Shown here: positions 12,480 through 24,139 of the stretch, one piece after another
How positions within the stretch are numbered: the stretch's first letter is position 1
How the letters are laid out: each line of letters begins with the position of its first letter
From: Rhodanobacteraceae bacterium ZG21-1
Lineage (GTDB): Bacteria > Pseudomonadota > Gammaproteobacteria > Xanthomonadales > Rhodanobacteraceae
Assembly (NCBI GenBank): GCA_021390615.1
Contig: JAJEJU010000024.1
Location: forward strand, 868,001 to 932,000
Reading direction: 5' to 3'
DNA: 64,000 nucleotides
Position numbers and translations under genes: made by a program
Notes under the pieces: generated by a model
The model's database searches: none
What the model was told of the DNA's origin: nothing
Seen by the model: only the letters and a program-made list of their open reading frames with translations

Positions 12480-12485
12480 GTCGTC

Positions 12486-12516
12486 GCGCCGCCGGATCGC
12501 CGGCGGCGCTCTTTGT
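12486..12516 (+). terminator. Hairpin between ileS and lspA, possible terminator
   Basis: A perfect 10-bp stem, GCGCCGCCGG/CCGGCGGCGC, with a 4-base loop, followed by TCTTTG, seven bases after the ileS stop. The short T run suggests partial termination before lspA. Confidence 0.6.
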
Positions 12517-12549
12517 ACAGCACCTTCGTCGTAGAGAGAGATCGGCATC

Positions 12550-13047
12550 TTGAGCATCAAACCCAACGCGCTCGTCTGGCTGCTGCTTTCCGCAGTGGTG
12601 ATCGCGCTCGACCAATGGAGCAAGGCCTGGGCGCTGAGCGCGCTGCAGCCGGAAGGCGTGCCGCACCCGGTGATTCCGGGGCTGCTGAACTGGGTGCTGA
12701 CCTTCAACAACGGCGCCGCCTTCAGCTTCCTCAACGACGGCAACGGCTGGCAGCGCTGGTTCTTCGTCGTGCTGGCCTTGGTGGTCAGCATCGCGATGGT
12801 GGTGTGGCTGCGCCGCACCGCGCGGCGCGACTGGCGCACCGCGCTGCCGGTGTCGCTGATCGTCGGCGGTGCACTGGGCAACCTGATCGACCGCCTGCAT
12901 GCGGCGCGGGTCACCGACTTCGTGCAGGTCTATCACGGCGACTGGCATTTCGCGGTGTTCAATTTCGCCGACAGCGCGATCAGCGTGGGTGCGGTGATCC
13001 TGGTGGTGTTCGGGCTGTTCGGCGGCAGCAAGCCGGCACAGTCCTGA
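12550..13047 (+). CDS. lspA: Lipoprotein signal peptidase (signal peptidase II)
   Basis: A 165-residue inner-membrane aspartic protease that cleaves prolipoproteins before the lipidated Cys. Four hydrophobic helices are visible. The catalytic Asp regions are GNLIDRLHAARVTDF and FNFADSAIS. The best start is TTG at 12550 (MSIKPNALVWLL), preceded by a GAGAGAGAT stretch. It is next to ileS, the classic order; the putative lipoprotein at 2379 and others would be its substrates. Confidence 0.95.
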   Translation: MSIKPNALVWLLLSAVVIALDQWSKAWALSALQPEGVPHPVIPGLLNWVLTFNNGAAFSFLNDGNGWQRWFFVVLALVVSIAMVVWLRRTARRDWRTALPVSLIVGGALGNLIDRLHAARVTDFVQVYHGDWHFAVFNFADSAISVGAVILVVFGLFGGSKPAQS

Positions 13048-13281
13048 GTTTGCAGCACGCGACGGGAGGCTCGGCGCGAGCCTTTCCCGCATGGCCGCGC
13101 GCCCTCGCCTCGAGCTTGTCGCTGGCATCGGGCAGGTTTGATACGCGCGGGGTTTCGATGGCCTGCATGATTCGTGGCGGTGTCCTGCCAGCCACGGCCA
13201 TGGCTTGGGCGGTGGGCAGTTCAGGCCTCGCAGCGGGCGGCATGTCATAATCGGCGCCTTGCCGTACGCTCGGGAACATCC

Positions 13282-14244
13282 GTGGACATCCTGCTTGCCA
13301 ACCCCCGTGGCTTCTGCGCTGGCGTCGATCGCGCGATCGCGATCGTCGAGCGCGCGCTGGAGTCCTACGGCGCGCCGATCTACGTGCGCCACGAGGTGGT
13401 GCACAACCGCTACGTGGTGGAGAAGCTGCGCGCCGACGGCGCGGTGTTCGTGGAGGAACTGGCCGAAGTGCCGGACGGCGCCACGGTGATCTTCAGCGCG
13501 CACGGCGTATCGCAGTCGGTGCGTGCGGAAGCCGCGCAGCGCGGCCTCAACGTGTTCGACGCCACCTGTCCGCTGGTCACCAAGGTGCATATGGAAGTCG
13601 CGAGGCTGGGGCGCGTGGGCCGCAGCGTGGTGCTGATCGGCCATGCCGGGCATCCCGAGGTGGAAGGCACCATGGGCCAGTGGAAAGCGGCCAACGCCGG
13701 CGAGATCCTGCTGGTCGAGTCGGTGGAGTGCGTGGCCACGCTGGCGCCGAAATTCCCCCACGCGCTGTCCTACGTCACCCAGACCACGCTGTCGGTGGAC
13801 GACACCAAGGCGATCATCGCCGCCTTGCGCGAGAAATTCCCCGACATCGAAGGGCCGCGCAAGGACGACATCTGCTACGCCACGCAGAATCGCCAGGACG
13901 CGGTGCGGCGCCTGGCCGACGCGGTCGACCTGGTGCTGGTGGTCGGCTCGGTCAACAGCTCCAATTCCAATCGTTTGCGCGACCTCGCCGAGGCGCGCGG
14001 TGTGCGCTCCTTCCTGATCGACGGCGCCGAGCAGCTCGAGCGCAGCTGGCTCGCCGGCGTCGAGTGCATCGGTCTTACCGCCGGCGCCTCCGCGCCGGAG
14101 AAACTGGTGCGCGACGTGATCGGCCGGCTGCAGTCCTGGGGCGCCGGCAACGTGCGCGAAATGGACGGCGAGCTGGAGACGATCACCTTCGCGCTGCCCA
14201 AGAAGCTGCGCATGCTGGGCGAGGATTCTTCAGCCGCATCCTGA
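13282..14244 (+). CDS. ispH: 4-hydroxy-3-methylbut-2-enyl diphosphate reductase
   Basis: A 320-residue IspH, the final enzyme of the MEP isoprenoid pathway, an iron-sulfur enzyme making IPP and DMAPP. The three cluster cysteines lie in [21 protein letters not shown] and the later [10 protein letters not shown] region; the [12 protein letters not shown] substrate motif follows. I chose GTG 13282 ([11 protein letters not shown]), because this is where homology begins; the frame is open further upstream. IspG, the preceding pathway enzyme, is also in this window (20120). Confidence 0.95.
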   Translation: MDILLANPRGFCAGVDRAIAIVERALESYGAPIYVRHEVVHNRYVVEKLRADGAVFVEELAEVPDGATVIFSAHGVSQSVRAEAAQRGLNVFDATCPLVTKVHMEVARLGRVGRSVVLIGHAGHPEVEGTMGQWKAANAGEILLVESVECVATLAPKFPHALSYVTQTTLSVDDTKAIIAALREKFPDIEGPRKDDICYATQNRQDAVRRLADAVDLVLVVGSVNSSNSNRLRDLAEARGVRSFLIDGAEQLERSWLAGVECIGLTAGASAPEKLVRDVIGRLQSWGAGNVREMDGELETITFALPKKLRMLGEDSSAAS

Positions 14245-14319
14245 TCGCAGGCTCCCGGAGCGGCGAAAGATGCTGCGTTTTCTGGGTATGATCGGGCAGG
14301 GGTCCAGGGGAAAAATCGG

Positions 14320-14961
14320 ATGGTCAGCGAAAAATCTTCTCAGCTGGAACGGCTGACGTTCTTTTCCGATGCGGTATTCGCCATCGCGATCACCTTGCTG
14401 GTGATCGACATCCATCCGGCACGCCTCACGCAGGGTCCGTTCACGGCACAGCTCAACGAGTTGCTGCAGCAGACGCCGCAGTTCCTCGGCTTCGTGCTGA
14501 GCTTCCTGGTGATCGGAGCGCTGTGGATTCTGCACCACCGCGTGTTCGGCCTGCTGATCCGTCATGACGACAAGCTGCTGTGGCCGAACCTGTTCGGCCT
14601 GATGGGCATCGTCTTCACGCCGTTCGCCACCGCGCTCATGAGCGAAAACCCCAATTCGCCGCTGGCCGAGGCTTTCTATGCGCTGACCTTGCTGGTCACC
14701 GGCCTGTTGCAGCGCTGGATGGTCGGGCGGGCGCTGCGTCCGGCGAACTTGCCGGCCGACCTGCCGGCAAGCGTGGTCTCCGCCTACCGCTGGCGCGCCT
14801 GGTCGCTGCCGGTGGCCGCCAGCCTGAGCCTGATCCTGGCCTTCATCGTGCCGCCGCTGAACAACCTCGCCTTTGCCGCGGTGCCCTTGCTGGTGCGCAT
14901 CTTCAAGCGCTGGGGCGAGACGCATGCCGGCGACGCCGGCGCGGAAAGCGCACAAGCCTGA
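14320..14961 (+). CDS. TMEM175/DUF1211 family potassium channel-like membrane protein
   Basis: A 213-residue membrane protein with five or six helices. The opening RLTFFSDAVFAIAITLLVIDI contains the FSDAVFAIAIT motif of the TMEM175 (DUF1211) family, whose studied bacterial members are K+-selective channels lacking the TVGYG filter. The short hydrophilic C-terminus is AHAGDAGAESAQA-like. It is a single gene between ispH and the minus-strand phospholipase-D gene; no regulation is visible. Confidence 0.85.
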   Translation: MVSEKSSQLERLTFFSDAVFAIAITLLVIDIHPARLTQGPFTAQLNELLQQTPQFLGFVLSFLVIGALWILHHRVFGLLIRHDDKLLWPNLFGLMGIVFTPFATALMSENPNSPLAEAFYALTLLVTGLLQRWMVGRALRPANLPADLPASVVSAYRWRAWSLPVAASLSLILAFIVPPLNNLAFAAVPLLVRIFKRWGETHAGDAGAESAQA

Positions 14962-14979
14962 GTCCGCCGTGCGCGGCCG

Positions 14980-16437
<1,458 letters not shown>

Positions 16438-16721
16438 GCCCCGAGTGTAGAGCCTGTTTCCAGGACCCGTGCCGGAAAGCGCCTGGTGCCGTGGGCGAGA
16501 CGAGGGCGGAGCGCATGCCGATGCAGCGTCGGACCGCGCAAGGACGGGACTGCGGCCTGGGCTCGTGCCACGGCGCGCGGCAACGGCTCACACGTCGTCA
16601 AGAGTTGGCTCACGATCCGGATCGCTGCCCACGACCGGGTCGCGGCAGCGCTTCCAGTCGCCGCTGAAACGGCGCAGAACAGGCAGGCGCCTGCCTGGGC
16701 ACCACGCGGCAGGCTTCTGGC

Positions 16722-18686
16722 ATGATCCGGCATATGTCGCCCGAACACCGCTACACCGACACCGCGGCGTGCGCCGGCTTCCTGGCCGAGCGGCTGGGTC
16801 CGGACCTGCGCGTCGCTGCGCCGCTGGGCCTGGGCAAACCGCACGAACTGCTCAATGCGCTGTATCGCCTCACTGCCGAGGACCCCACGCGCAGTCTCAC
16901 CCTCTACACCGCGCTGTCGCTGACCCGGCCGCGGCCGTCGGCGGGGCTGGAAGCGCGCTTCCTGGAGCCGTTCCTGCAGCGGCATTTCGGCCCCGACGCG
17001 GTCGATCCGCAGTACGCGCTGGACCAGGCGCGCGGCACCCTGGCCGCGAACGTGGCGGTGCACGAGTTCTACATGCAGTCCGGCGCGCTGCTGCGTTCCG
17101 GCAGCGCGCAGCGCAACTACATCAGCCAGAACTACACGCACGTCGCGCGCGACCTGGTGCCGCAGGACATCCAGTTGCTGGTGCAACTGGTGGCGCGGCG
17201 CGAGACCGCCGAAGGCGTGCGCTACAGCCTGTCCTGCAATCCCGATCTGACCCTGGATTTCCTCGAGCGCATGCGCGAGGCGGGCAAGCCCAGGCCATTG
17301 TGCGTGGCGGTGGTGCATCCGCAGCTGCCCTGGCTGGGTGGTCATGCAGCGGTGGCCGAAGATTTCTTCGACGTCGAGCTGGCGCCGTCGGCGCTGGGTC
17401 CGTTGTTCGCGCTGCCGCGCCAGCCGGTGGACCTGGCCGAGCATGCGCTGGGCATGCACGCCAGCGCGCTGGTGAAGGACGGCGGCTGTTTGCAGATCGG
17501 CATCGGCGCGCTGTCCGACGCCCTGGTCGCCGCGCTGCTGCTGCGCCAGCAGAACAATGTGCAGTGGCGCCGCGCCCTGGTGGCGCTGGACCCGCGCGGC
17601 TGCACGCACGCGCTGGCCGCGCGCATGGGCGGCCTGATGCCGCTGCGGCAGGGCTTGTACGGCGCCAGCGAAATGGTGATGGACGGCTTCATGCACCTGC
17701 AGCGCGGCGGCGTGCTGAAGCGCCGCGCCTGGGACGAGTTGGAGTTGGAACAGAAGGCGGCATCGACGCGGCTGCCGCTGGATGCCCCCGGCGGCCACTA
17801 CCTGCGTGGCGCGTTCTTCCTGGGCTCGCGCGAGCTGTACGAGTGGCTGGCCGCCACCGAGGCGGAAGACCCGGGCGCGATCGACATGTGCGCGGTCTCC
17901 AACGTCAACCAGCTGTATGGCGACCATCAGGCGCTGGCGGCCTTGCAGCGCCGCGGCGCGCGCTTCTTCAACACCTGCATGATGGCGACCCTGCTCGGCT
18001 CGGCGGTATCCGACGGCCTGGAAGACGGTCATGTGGTAAGCGGGGTGGGCGGCCAGTACAACTTCGTGGCGATGGCGCACGAGCTGGCCGACGGGCGCTC
18101 GGTGCTGCTGCTGCGCTCCACCCGCATGGGGCGCAGCGGGGTGGAGACCAATATCCGCTGGAACTACGGCTACACCACCATCCCGCGCCATCTGCGCGAC
18201 GTCTACGTCACCGAATACGGCGTGGCCGACCTGCGCGGCAAGAGCGACAGCGAATGCATCGAGGCGATGCTGGCGATCAGCGATGCGCGTTTCCTCGATG
18301 CGCTGTGCGCGGAGGCGAAGTCGCATGGCAAGCTGGCCGCCGACTTCCAGATTCCCGAGGCCTGGCGTAAGCACCGCCCGGAATATCTGCGCGAGGCCAT
18401 GCAGCCATTGCAGGCCAAGGGGCTGTTCGGGCTGTTTCCGTTCGGCAGCGATTTCGACGCGACGGAGCAACGCCTGCTGCCGGCGCTGGGCTGGCTGAAG
18501 AACGCGACGCCGACCTGGCGCGGCCGCTGGCAGCTGCTGCGTGCGCTGGCCAAGCCGGGCGCGCCCGTGCCGGACGAAGCGGCCTTGCTGGCCAGGATGG
18601 GCCTCGCGCAGCCGCGGACCCTGTCCGAGCGGCTGCAGCAGCGTCTGATGCAGGCTGCGCTGCGGCGCGACTCCGCCGCTGATTGA
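16722..18686 (+). CDS. Acetyl-CoA hydrolase/CoA-transferase family protein
   Basis: A 654-residue protein. The middle and C-terminal parts match the acetyl-CoA hydrolase/transferase family: KDGGCLQIGIGALSDAL in the centre and the characteristic SGVGGQYNFVAMAHEL and TTIPRHLRDVYVTEYGVADL blocks. It is longer than the usual 430-550 residues because of an N-terminal half of about 200 residues and a C-terminal extension. The reaction is likely CoA transfer or hydrolysis on a short-chain acyl-CoA; the substrate is not evident. The start is at 16722 (a second ATG five codons in is possible). Confidence 0.8.
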   Translation: MIRHMSPEHRYTDTAACAGFLAERLGPDLRVAAPLGLGKPHELLNALYRLTAEDPTRSLTLYTALSLTRPRPSAGLEARFLEPFLQRHFGPDAVDPQYALDQARGTLAANVAVHEFYMQSGALLRSGSAQRNYISQNYTHVARDLVPQDIQLLVQLVARRETAEGVRYSLSCNPDLTLDFLERMREAGKPRPLCVAVVHPQLPWLGGHAAVAEDFFDVELAPSALGPLFALPRQPVDLAEHALGMHASALVKDGGCLQIGIGALSDALVAALLLRQQNNVQWRRALVALDPRGCTHALAARMGGLMPLRQGLYGASEMVMDGFMHLQRGGVLKRRAWDELELEQKAASTRLPLDAPGGHYLRGAFFLGSRELYEWLAATEAEDPGAIDMCAVSNVNQLYGDHQALAALQRRGARFFNTCMMATLLGSAVSDGLEDGHVVSGVGGQYNFVAMAHELADGRSVLLLRSTRMGRSGVETNIRWNYGYTTIPRHLRDVYVTEYGVADLRGKSDSECIEAMLAISDARFLDALCAEAKSHGKLAADFQIPEAWRKHRPEYLREAMQPLQAKGLFGLFPFGSDFDATEQRLLPALGWLKNATPTWRGRWQLLRALAKPGAPVPDEAALLARMGLAQPRTLSERLQQRLMQAALRRDSAAD

Positions 18687-18731
18687 GCGCGGCGATTGAG
18701 CAGGGCGGTGAAGCGAGGCGGCTGAGCGCGA

Positions 18732-19943
18732 TCAGCGCGCGCGCGGCAGTTCGACGGTGAAGCGGCTGCCGTGGCCGCGTGCGGAACGCACCTGCAGCGG
18801 ATGGCCCAGGGTGTCGGCGACGCCGCGCACGATCCACAGGCCCAGGCCGAGGCCTTCGCTGTGCGGATTCAACTGGCGGAAGGCGTGGAACAGCTCGCCG
18901 GACTGCACGTCGTCCATGCCCATTCCGGTGTCGATGATCTCCACCAGCACGCGGTCGCCACGGCGGCGGCAGCCGATCAGCACGCTGCCGCGTTCGGTGT
19001 ACTTCACCGCGTTGCCGAGCAGGTTGCCGAGCAGGGTGGCCAGCAGGGCGGGGTGACTGCGCACGCGCAGCTTGGTCGGCACGCCGCGCAACTGCAGGCC
19101 CTTCGCCGCAGCGGGTTGGCGCCAGTTGGCCAGCACCGGGCCGAGCACGTCGGCCAGCTCGAAGTCGATCAGGTCCGGTGCGTCGATCTGACCCTCGGTG
19201 CCGGCCATCACCGCCAGCTGGGTGAACTCGCGATCGATCCGCGCCAACGCCTCGCTGGCGGTGGTCAGCATCGCGGCCTGCGTCGGCGGCAGCTGTTTCT
19301 GCAGCTTGCGGATGGCGTAACTGGCCGTGCGCACCGGTGTCTTCAGGTCATGTCCGGCGATCGCCATCAGGCGGCTGCGGTAGCGGTTCGAGGCGCGCGC
19401 CTGCGCCAGCATGCGGCGCAGTTCGAGCTGGCCCATGGTCTGCCGCGCCAGTGCGCGCAATGCCTCGGCCTGCTCCGGCTGCAGCTGGCGGGGCTTCAGG
19501 TCGAGCACGCATACGGTGCCCAATGGCAGGCCGTCAGGCGTCTTTAGCTGGGCGCCCGCGTAGAAGCGCAGGTGCGGTTCGCCTTCGACCAGCGGATTGC
19601 TGCGGAAGCGGGGATCGTCCAGCGTGTCCGGCACCACCAGCAGTTCCTGCTGCAGGATCGCATGGGCGCAGATCGACGACGACAGCGGCGTCTCGCGCAG
19701 GCCCAGGCCGATCTCGCTCTTGAACCACTGGCGATCGCGGTCGACCAGGCTGATCAGGGCGATCGGGGTCTGGCAGATCCGTGCCGCTAGCAGGGTGATG
19801 TCGTCGAAGGCCGCCTCGCGTGGCGTGTCCAGGATGCCGTAGCCGCGCAGCGCGTCCAGCCGCAGCTGTTCGGCATGACCGGTCGCTGCCGCGAGGCGTT
19901 GCAGCAGCTCCGAACTGCCGGGTACGACGACTTCGGTGGTCAT
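18732..19943 (-). CDS. GAF-domain sensor histidine kinase
   Basis: A 403-residue soluble kinase. I chose ATG 19943 (MTTEVVVPG); the frame upstream is not convincing. An N-terminal GAF domain (about residues 30-170) carries the ICAHAI motif common in redox/light-independent GAF kinases. The H-box [10 protein letters not shown] is in the middle. The ATPase core has an N-box [11 protein letters not shown]1 DTGMGM and G2 GLGLGLWIV. No transmembrane helix or receiver is present and no response regulator lies adjacent, so its partner is unknown. It is divergent from ispG. Confidence 0.88.
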   Translation of the reverse strand: MTTEVVVPGSSELLQRLAAATGHAEQLRLDALRGYGILDTPREAAFDDITLLAARICQTPIALISLVDRDRQWFKSEIGLGLRETPLSSSICAHAILQQELLVVPDTLDDPRFRSNPLVEGEPHLRFYAGAQLKTPDGLPLGTVCVLDLKPRQLQPEQAEALRALARQTMGQLELRRMLAQARASNRYRSRLMAIAGHDLKTPVRTASYAIRKLQKQLPPTQAAMLTTASEALARIDREFTQLAVMAGTEGQIDAPDLIDFELADVLGPVLANWRQPAAAKGLQLRGVPTKLRVRSHPALLATLLGNLLGNAVKYTERGSVLIGCRRRGDRVLVEIIDTGMGMDDVQSGELFHAFRQLNPHSEGLGLGLWIVRGVADTLGHPLQVRSARGHGSRFTVELPRAR

Positions 19944-20119
19944 GGGAAAGCCTTTTCCGACCGGGCCGCAAAGGCCGATGGTCCAGCATAGACAGGCGCT
20001 TGCTGGACTGTCTTGGTGCAAATGAAGCAGGTGACTTGGTACAAACAGCGCAGCGGGAGCATCGGGTATCCTTTGGCATATCGCTGCGGACGGTCGCGGC
20101 GGACTTCCGGTTATCTCCC

Positions 20120-21379
<1,260 letters not shown>

Positions 21380-21408
21380 GGCGCGCCGGCACGGCGGCCG
21401 CGCAGCGC

Positions 21409-21831
21409 TCAGTGCGTGGCCGACAAGGCCTTGCGCGTGCTGTCGTCGAGGCGGTCGAAGCGCCGCTGATAGTGCGCGCGGTCGAGCGCCGAAACCAGGC
21501 TGTGGCTGGCCGGGTCGTAGCTGAGCTGGCTGTCGACGTGGCGATGGCCGTCGCTGAGCTCGATGCCGAGCACGTGGCCGGCCGGGTCGTAGGCGGTGAC
21601 CGCGAGCCGCACGCCGATGATCGCCGCCTTCGCGCCGTCGCCCTGGCCGCCGACCACGGCGCCCTGGCCGTCGGCATCGAGATAGATGGCCGCGCCGGTC
21701 CACAGCGACTGGCCATGGAACTGCGCGCCCTGGGTGGCCCAGACGCCGGTCAGCTCCGGCGGCAGCGGCACGGCAGCGTGCGCCGAGGCGATGCACAGCA
21801 GGGACAGGCACGCGATCAAGCGACGTTTCAT
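21409..21831 (-). CDS. Small secreted protein of unknown function
   Basis: A 140-residue protein starting ATG 21831 (MKRRLIACLSLLCIASAHA), a clear signal peptide of about 19 residues. The mature part includes LPPELTGVWATQGAQFHG and GQGAVVGGQGDGAK, with a beta-rich look, but I do not recognise a family. The frame is open 18 codons further upstream, but the signal peptide fixes the start. It is convergent with ispG. Confidence 0.65.
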   Translation of the reverse strand: MKRRLIACLSLLCIASAHAAVPLPPELTGVWATQGAQFHGQSLWTGAAIYLDADGQGAVVGGQGDGAKAAIIGVRLAVTAYDPAGHVLGIELSDGHRHVDSQLSYDPASHSLVSALDRAHYQRRFDRLDDSTRKALSATH

Positions 21832-21960
21832 GAGTGGCCTCCTGGCGAGCGGCTGCGGCGCAGCCCGTCCCCGAACATGAAGCATATTTCATGAGGCTTG
21901 ATCGCGGCAGCGATGGACTCCATACCGATCAGTCTGTCCCTACGCTTCTAGGAATCACGC

Positions 21961-22791
21961 ATGAGCGATACGCCCACCCAACTCGACTTCAACGACGGCA
22001 AGCGCGCGCCGCAGCTCGGCTTCGGCGTCTGGCAGATCGACGACGTGCACGCGGCCGAGGCGGTCGAGACCGCGCTGCAAACCGGCTACCGCTCGATCGA
22101 CACGGCGGCGATCTACGGCAACGAGAAAGGCGTGGGCGACGGCATCGCGCGTTCCGGCGTGGCGCGCAGCGAGATCTTCCTGACCACCAAGCTGTGGAAC
22201 GCCGACCAGGGCTACGACAGCACTCTCAAGGCCTTCGAGCAGAGCCTGCGGCGGCTGGGCACCGACTACGTCGACCTGTACCTGATCCATTGGCCGACGC
22301 CGGCCAAGGATCGTTACCTGGATACCTGGAAGGCCTTTCTGCGCCTGCGCGACGAAGGGCGCATCCGCTCGGTCGGCGTATCCAATTTCCAGCCCGCCCA
22401 TCTCGACCGCCTGCTGGCCGAGACCGGGGTGACGCCGGCGGTGAACCAGATCGAGCTGCACCCCGACTTCGGCCAGCGCGAGCTGGTGGCGTACCACGCG
22501 CAGCACGGCATCGTCACCGAATCGTGGAGCCCGCTGGGCCAGGGCGGCGAGCTGCTGCAGCAGCCGGTGCTGGTGGAACTGGCCAAGCGCCACGGCAAGA
22601 GCGCCGCGCAGGTGGTGCTGCGCTGGCATCTGCAGCATGGCTACATGGTGATTCCGAAGTCGCAGACGCCGTCGCGCATCCGCGAGAACTTCGAAGTGTT
22701 CGACTTCGCGCTGGACGCGGCGGCGATGCAGGCGCTGGATGCGCTGGAGGCCGGTCATCGCATCGGCCCGCATCCGGACCAGCTGCAGTAA
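21961..22791 (+). CDS. Aldo/keto reductase (2,5-diketo-D-gluconate reductase-like)
   Basis: A 276-residue NADPH-dependent oxidoreductase of the AKR superfamily. The catalytic tetrad is visible: Asp47 and Tyr52 in RSIDTAAIYGNE, Lys77 in LTTKLWN, and His110 in YLIHWP. The nucleotide-binding end has VIPKSQTPSRIRENF. Length and motifs fit the AKR5/DkgA-DkgB group, which reduces small dicarbonyls such as methylglyoxal or diketogluconate. The exact substrate is inferred only. It stands alone upstream of a bidirectional hairpin. Confidence 0.9.
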   Translation: MSDTPTQLDFNDGKRAPQLGFGVWQIDDVHAAEAVETALQTGYRSIDTAAIYGNEKGVGDGIARSGVARSEIFLTTKLWNADQGYDSTLKAFEQSLRRLGTDYVDLYLIHWPTPAKDRYLDTWKAFLRLRDEGRIRSVGVSNFQPAHLDRLLAETGVTPAVNQIELHPDFGQRELVAYHAQHGIVTESWSPLGQGGELLQQPVLVELAKRHGKSAAQVVLRWHLQHGYMVIPKSQTPSRIRENFEVFDFALDAAAMQALDALEAGHRIGPHPDQLQ

Positions 22792-22834
22792 GCCGCGGCC
22801 TGCCTTAAGCCACGGTCGCGTCACCGCGTTCTGC

Positions 22835-22873
22835 GGCCTCGCCTGCCTGGAGCCCGATCCGGCAGGCGAGGCC
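22835..22873. terminator. Bidirectional hairpin between convergent genes
   Basis: A perfect 13-bp stem, GGCCTCGCCTGCC/GGCAGGCGAGGCC, with a 13-base loop. It lies between the aldo/keto reductase stop and the stop of the convergent LprI-like gene. There is no long T run. Confidence 0.5.
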
Positions 22874-22884
22874 GCCGTTGCGGC

Positions 22885-23280
22885 TCAAGGCATATCGGCC
22901 TTGCCGAACTGGCGCCGGTAGGCGTTCAGCACACGCACGCGGGCATCGACGAAGGAAGCCCAGCAGCTCAGCCGGGCGTCGTTGGCCATCTGCTCGGTCT
23001 GCCTGGCCGCGGTGGTGTAGGCGCAGGAGTCCTCGGCGAACTGCTTCCAGCTTTTCTGCGCGGCGGCGAGTAGGTCTGCAGTCTTGGCGTCCTTGGCGCG
23101 GACGAAGGCCAGGGTCTTGGCATAGGCGGCGTCGAGCTGGTGATCGTGATCCTCGGCGACGCAGCTGCGCACGGCGGCCATGCTGGTCGCGCCTTTCTCG
23201 CAATCCCTGGCCAGGGCCGGCAGGGTCAACGTGCCTGCGAGCAGGGCGATGAGCAGCAGCAACGGCGAACGCTTGGACAT
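22885..23280 (-). CDS. LprI-like (DUF1311) secreted protein
   Basis: A 131-residue protein; the start at ATG 23280 gives a signal peptide MSKRSPLLLLIALLAGTLTLPALA. The mature part resembles the lysozyme-inhibitor LprI N-terminal (DUF1311) family: a small helical domain with paired Cys, an LDAAYAKTLAF segment and WKQFAEDSCAYTTA. Some family members inhibit host lysozyme, but most are uncharacterised, so the role is only suggested. The frame upstream of the signal peptide is not used. Confidence 0.75.
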   Translation of the reverse strand: MSKRSPLLLLIALLAGTLTLPALARDCEKGATSMAAVRSCVAEDHDHQLDAAYAKTLAFVRAKDAKTADLLAAAQKSWKQFAEDSCAYTTAARQTEQMANDARLSCWASFVDARVRVLNAYRRQFGKADMP

Positions 23281-23413
23281 GCATGACTCCCTGGTATCCG
23301 GCTCCCATATCGCCCATCGATGTGTCCGGGCGATGACCGCAGCCAGCATAGCCAGATGGACACGCGGCGGCGAGCGCAATCCCGCGAGTTGTGCGCCAGT
23401 GCCCGCTGCAGGC

Positions 23414-24139
23414 TCAGTCGTCGCCGAGCGCCTGCAGGTCGACTTGCTGTTCGGCCCAATGGCCGGGGCGGTCCGGATGGCGCACCAGTTCGGCGGCTTC
23501 GCGCAGGAAACTTTCGCGCGGAAGCTCGTGCGCGCCGAGGCTCAGCAGATGCGGATTCGACACCTGCGCGTCGAGCAAGGGGAACTCCCATGAGCGCAGC
23601 AGCTGCGCCAGCGCATGCAGGGCGACCTTGGAGCCGCCGCTGGCGCGGCTGAACATCGACTCGCCGCAGAACAGCCGACCGACCGCCACGCCGTAGAGTC
23701 CGCCGACCAGGCGTCCGTCCTCCCACACTTCCACGCTGTGCGCTTGGCCGCGCGCGTGCAGGGCTTCGTAGGCTTCGATCATCGCCGGCACGATCCAGGT
23801 GCCATGGCCGTCGCCACGTGGCGCGGCGCAGGCGCGGATCACCTCGCTGAAGGCTTGATCGAAGCTGACCCGCCAGGCTTGCCGCGTCAGCAGCCTGCGC
23901 AGGCTGCGGTTCGGCCGCAGTTCCTCGCTGCGGAACACGCAGCGCGGGTCGGGCGACCACCACAGGATCGGATCGTCCTCGCCGAACCAGGGGAAGATGC
24001 CGCGCCGATACGCCGCCAGCAGACGCTGCGGCGACAGATCGCCGCCGAACGCGAGCAGGCCGTTGGGTTCGCTCAGTGCGCGGCGCGGATCGGGAAAGCT
24101 CTCCGCATCGTCGGCGTCGAGCAGCGGCAGGCGGATCAT
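23414..24139 (-). CDS. aat: Leucyl/phenylalanyl-tRNA--protein transferase
   Basis: A 241-residue Aat, which adds Leu or Phe to N-terminal Arg/Lys of proteins to mark them for ClpAP degradation (N-end rule). Motifs: the conserved YRRGIFPWF with nearby ILWWSPDPRCV, GGLYGVAVGRLFCGESMF, and SKVALHAL. I start at ATG 24139 (MIRLPLLDAD), which overlaps the stop of the upstream FemAB-like gene in an ATGA junction, indicating translational coupling in the operon trxB/dsbA-like/femAB-like/aat. Confidence 0.95.
   Translation of the reverse strand: MIRLPLLDADDAESFPDPRRALSEPNGLLAFGGDLSPQRLLAAYRRGIFPWFGEDDPILWWSPDPRCVFRSEELRPNRSLRRLLTRQAWRVSFDQAFSEVIRACAAPRGDGHGTWIVPAMIEAYEALHARGQAHSVEVWEDGRLVGGLYGVAVGRLFCGESMFSRASGGSKVALHALAQLLRSWEFPLLDAQVSNPHLLSLGAHELPRESFLREAAELVRHPDRPGHWAEQQVDLQALGDD

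Noticed and set aside
9162-12914. 1250-residue minus-strand ORF opposite ribF-ileS-lspA
   Set aside because: It is antisense to three certain genes; high GC keeps the opposite frame open. Composition is Arg/Ala/His/Gln rich and no family is seen.
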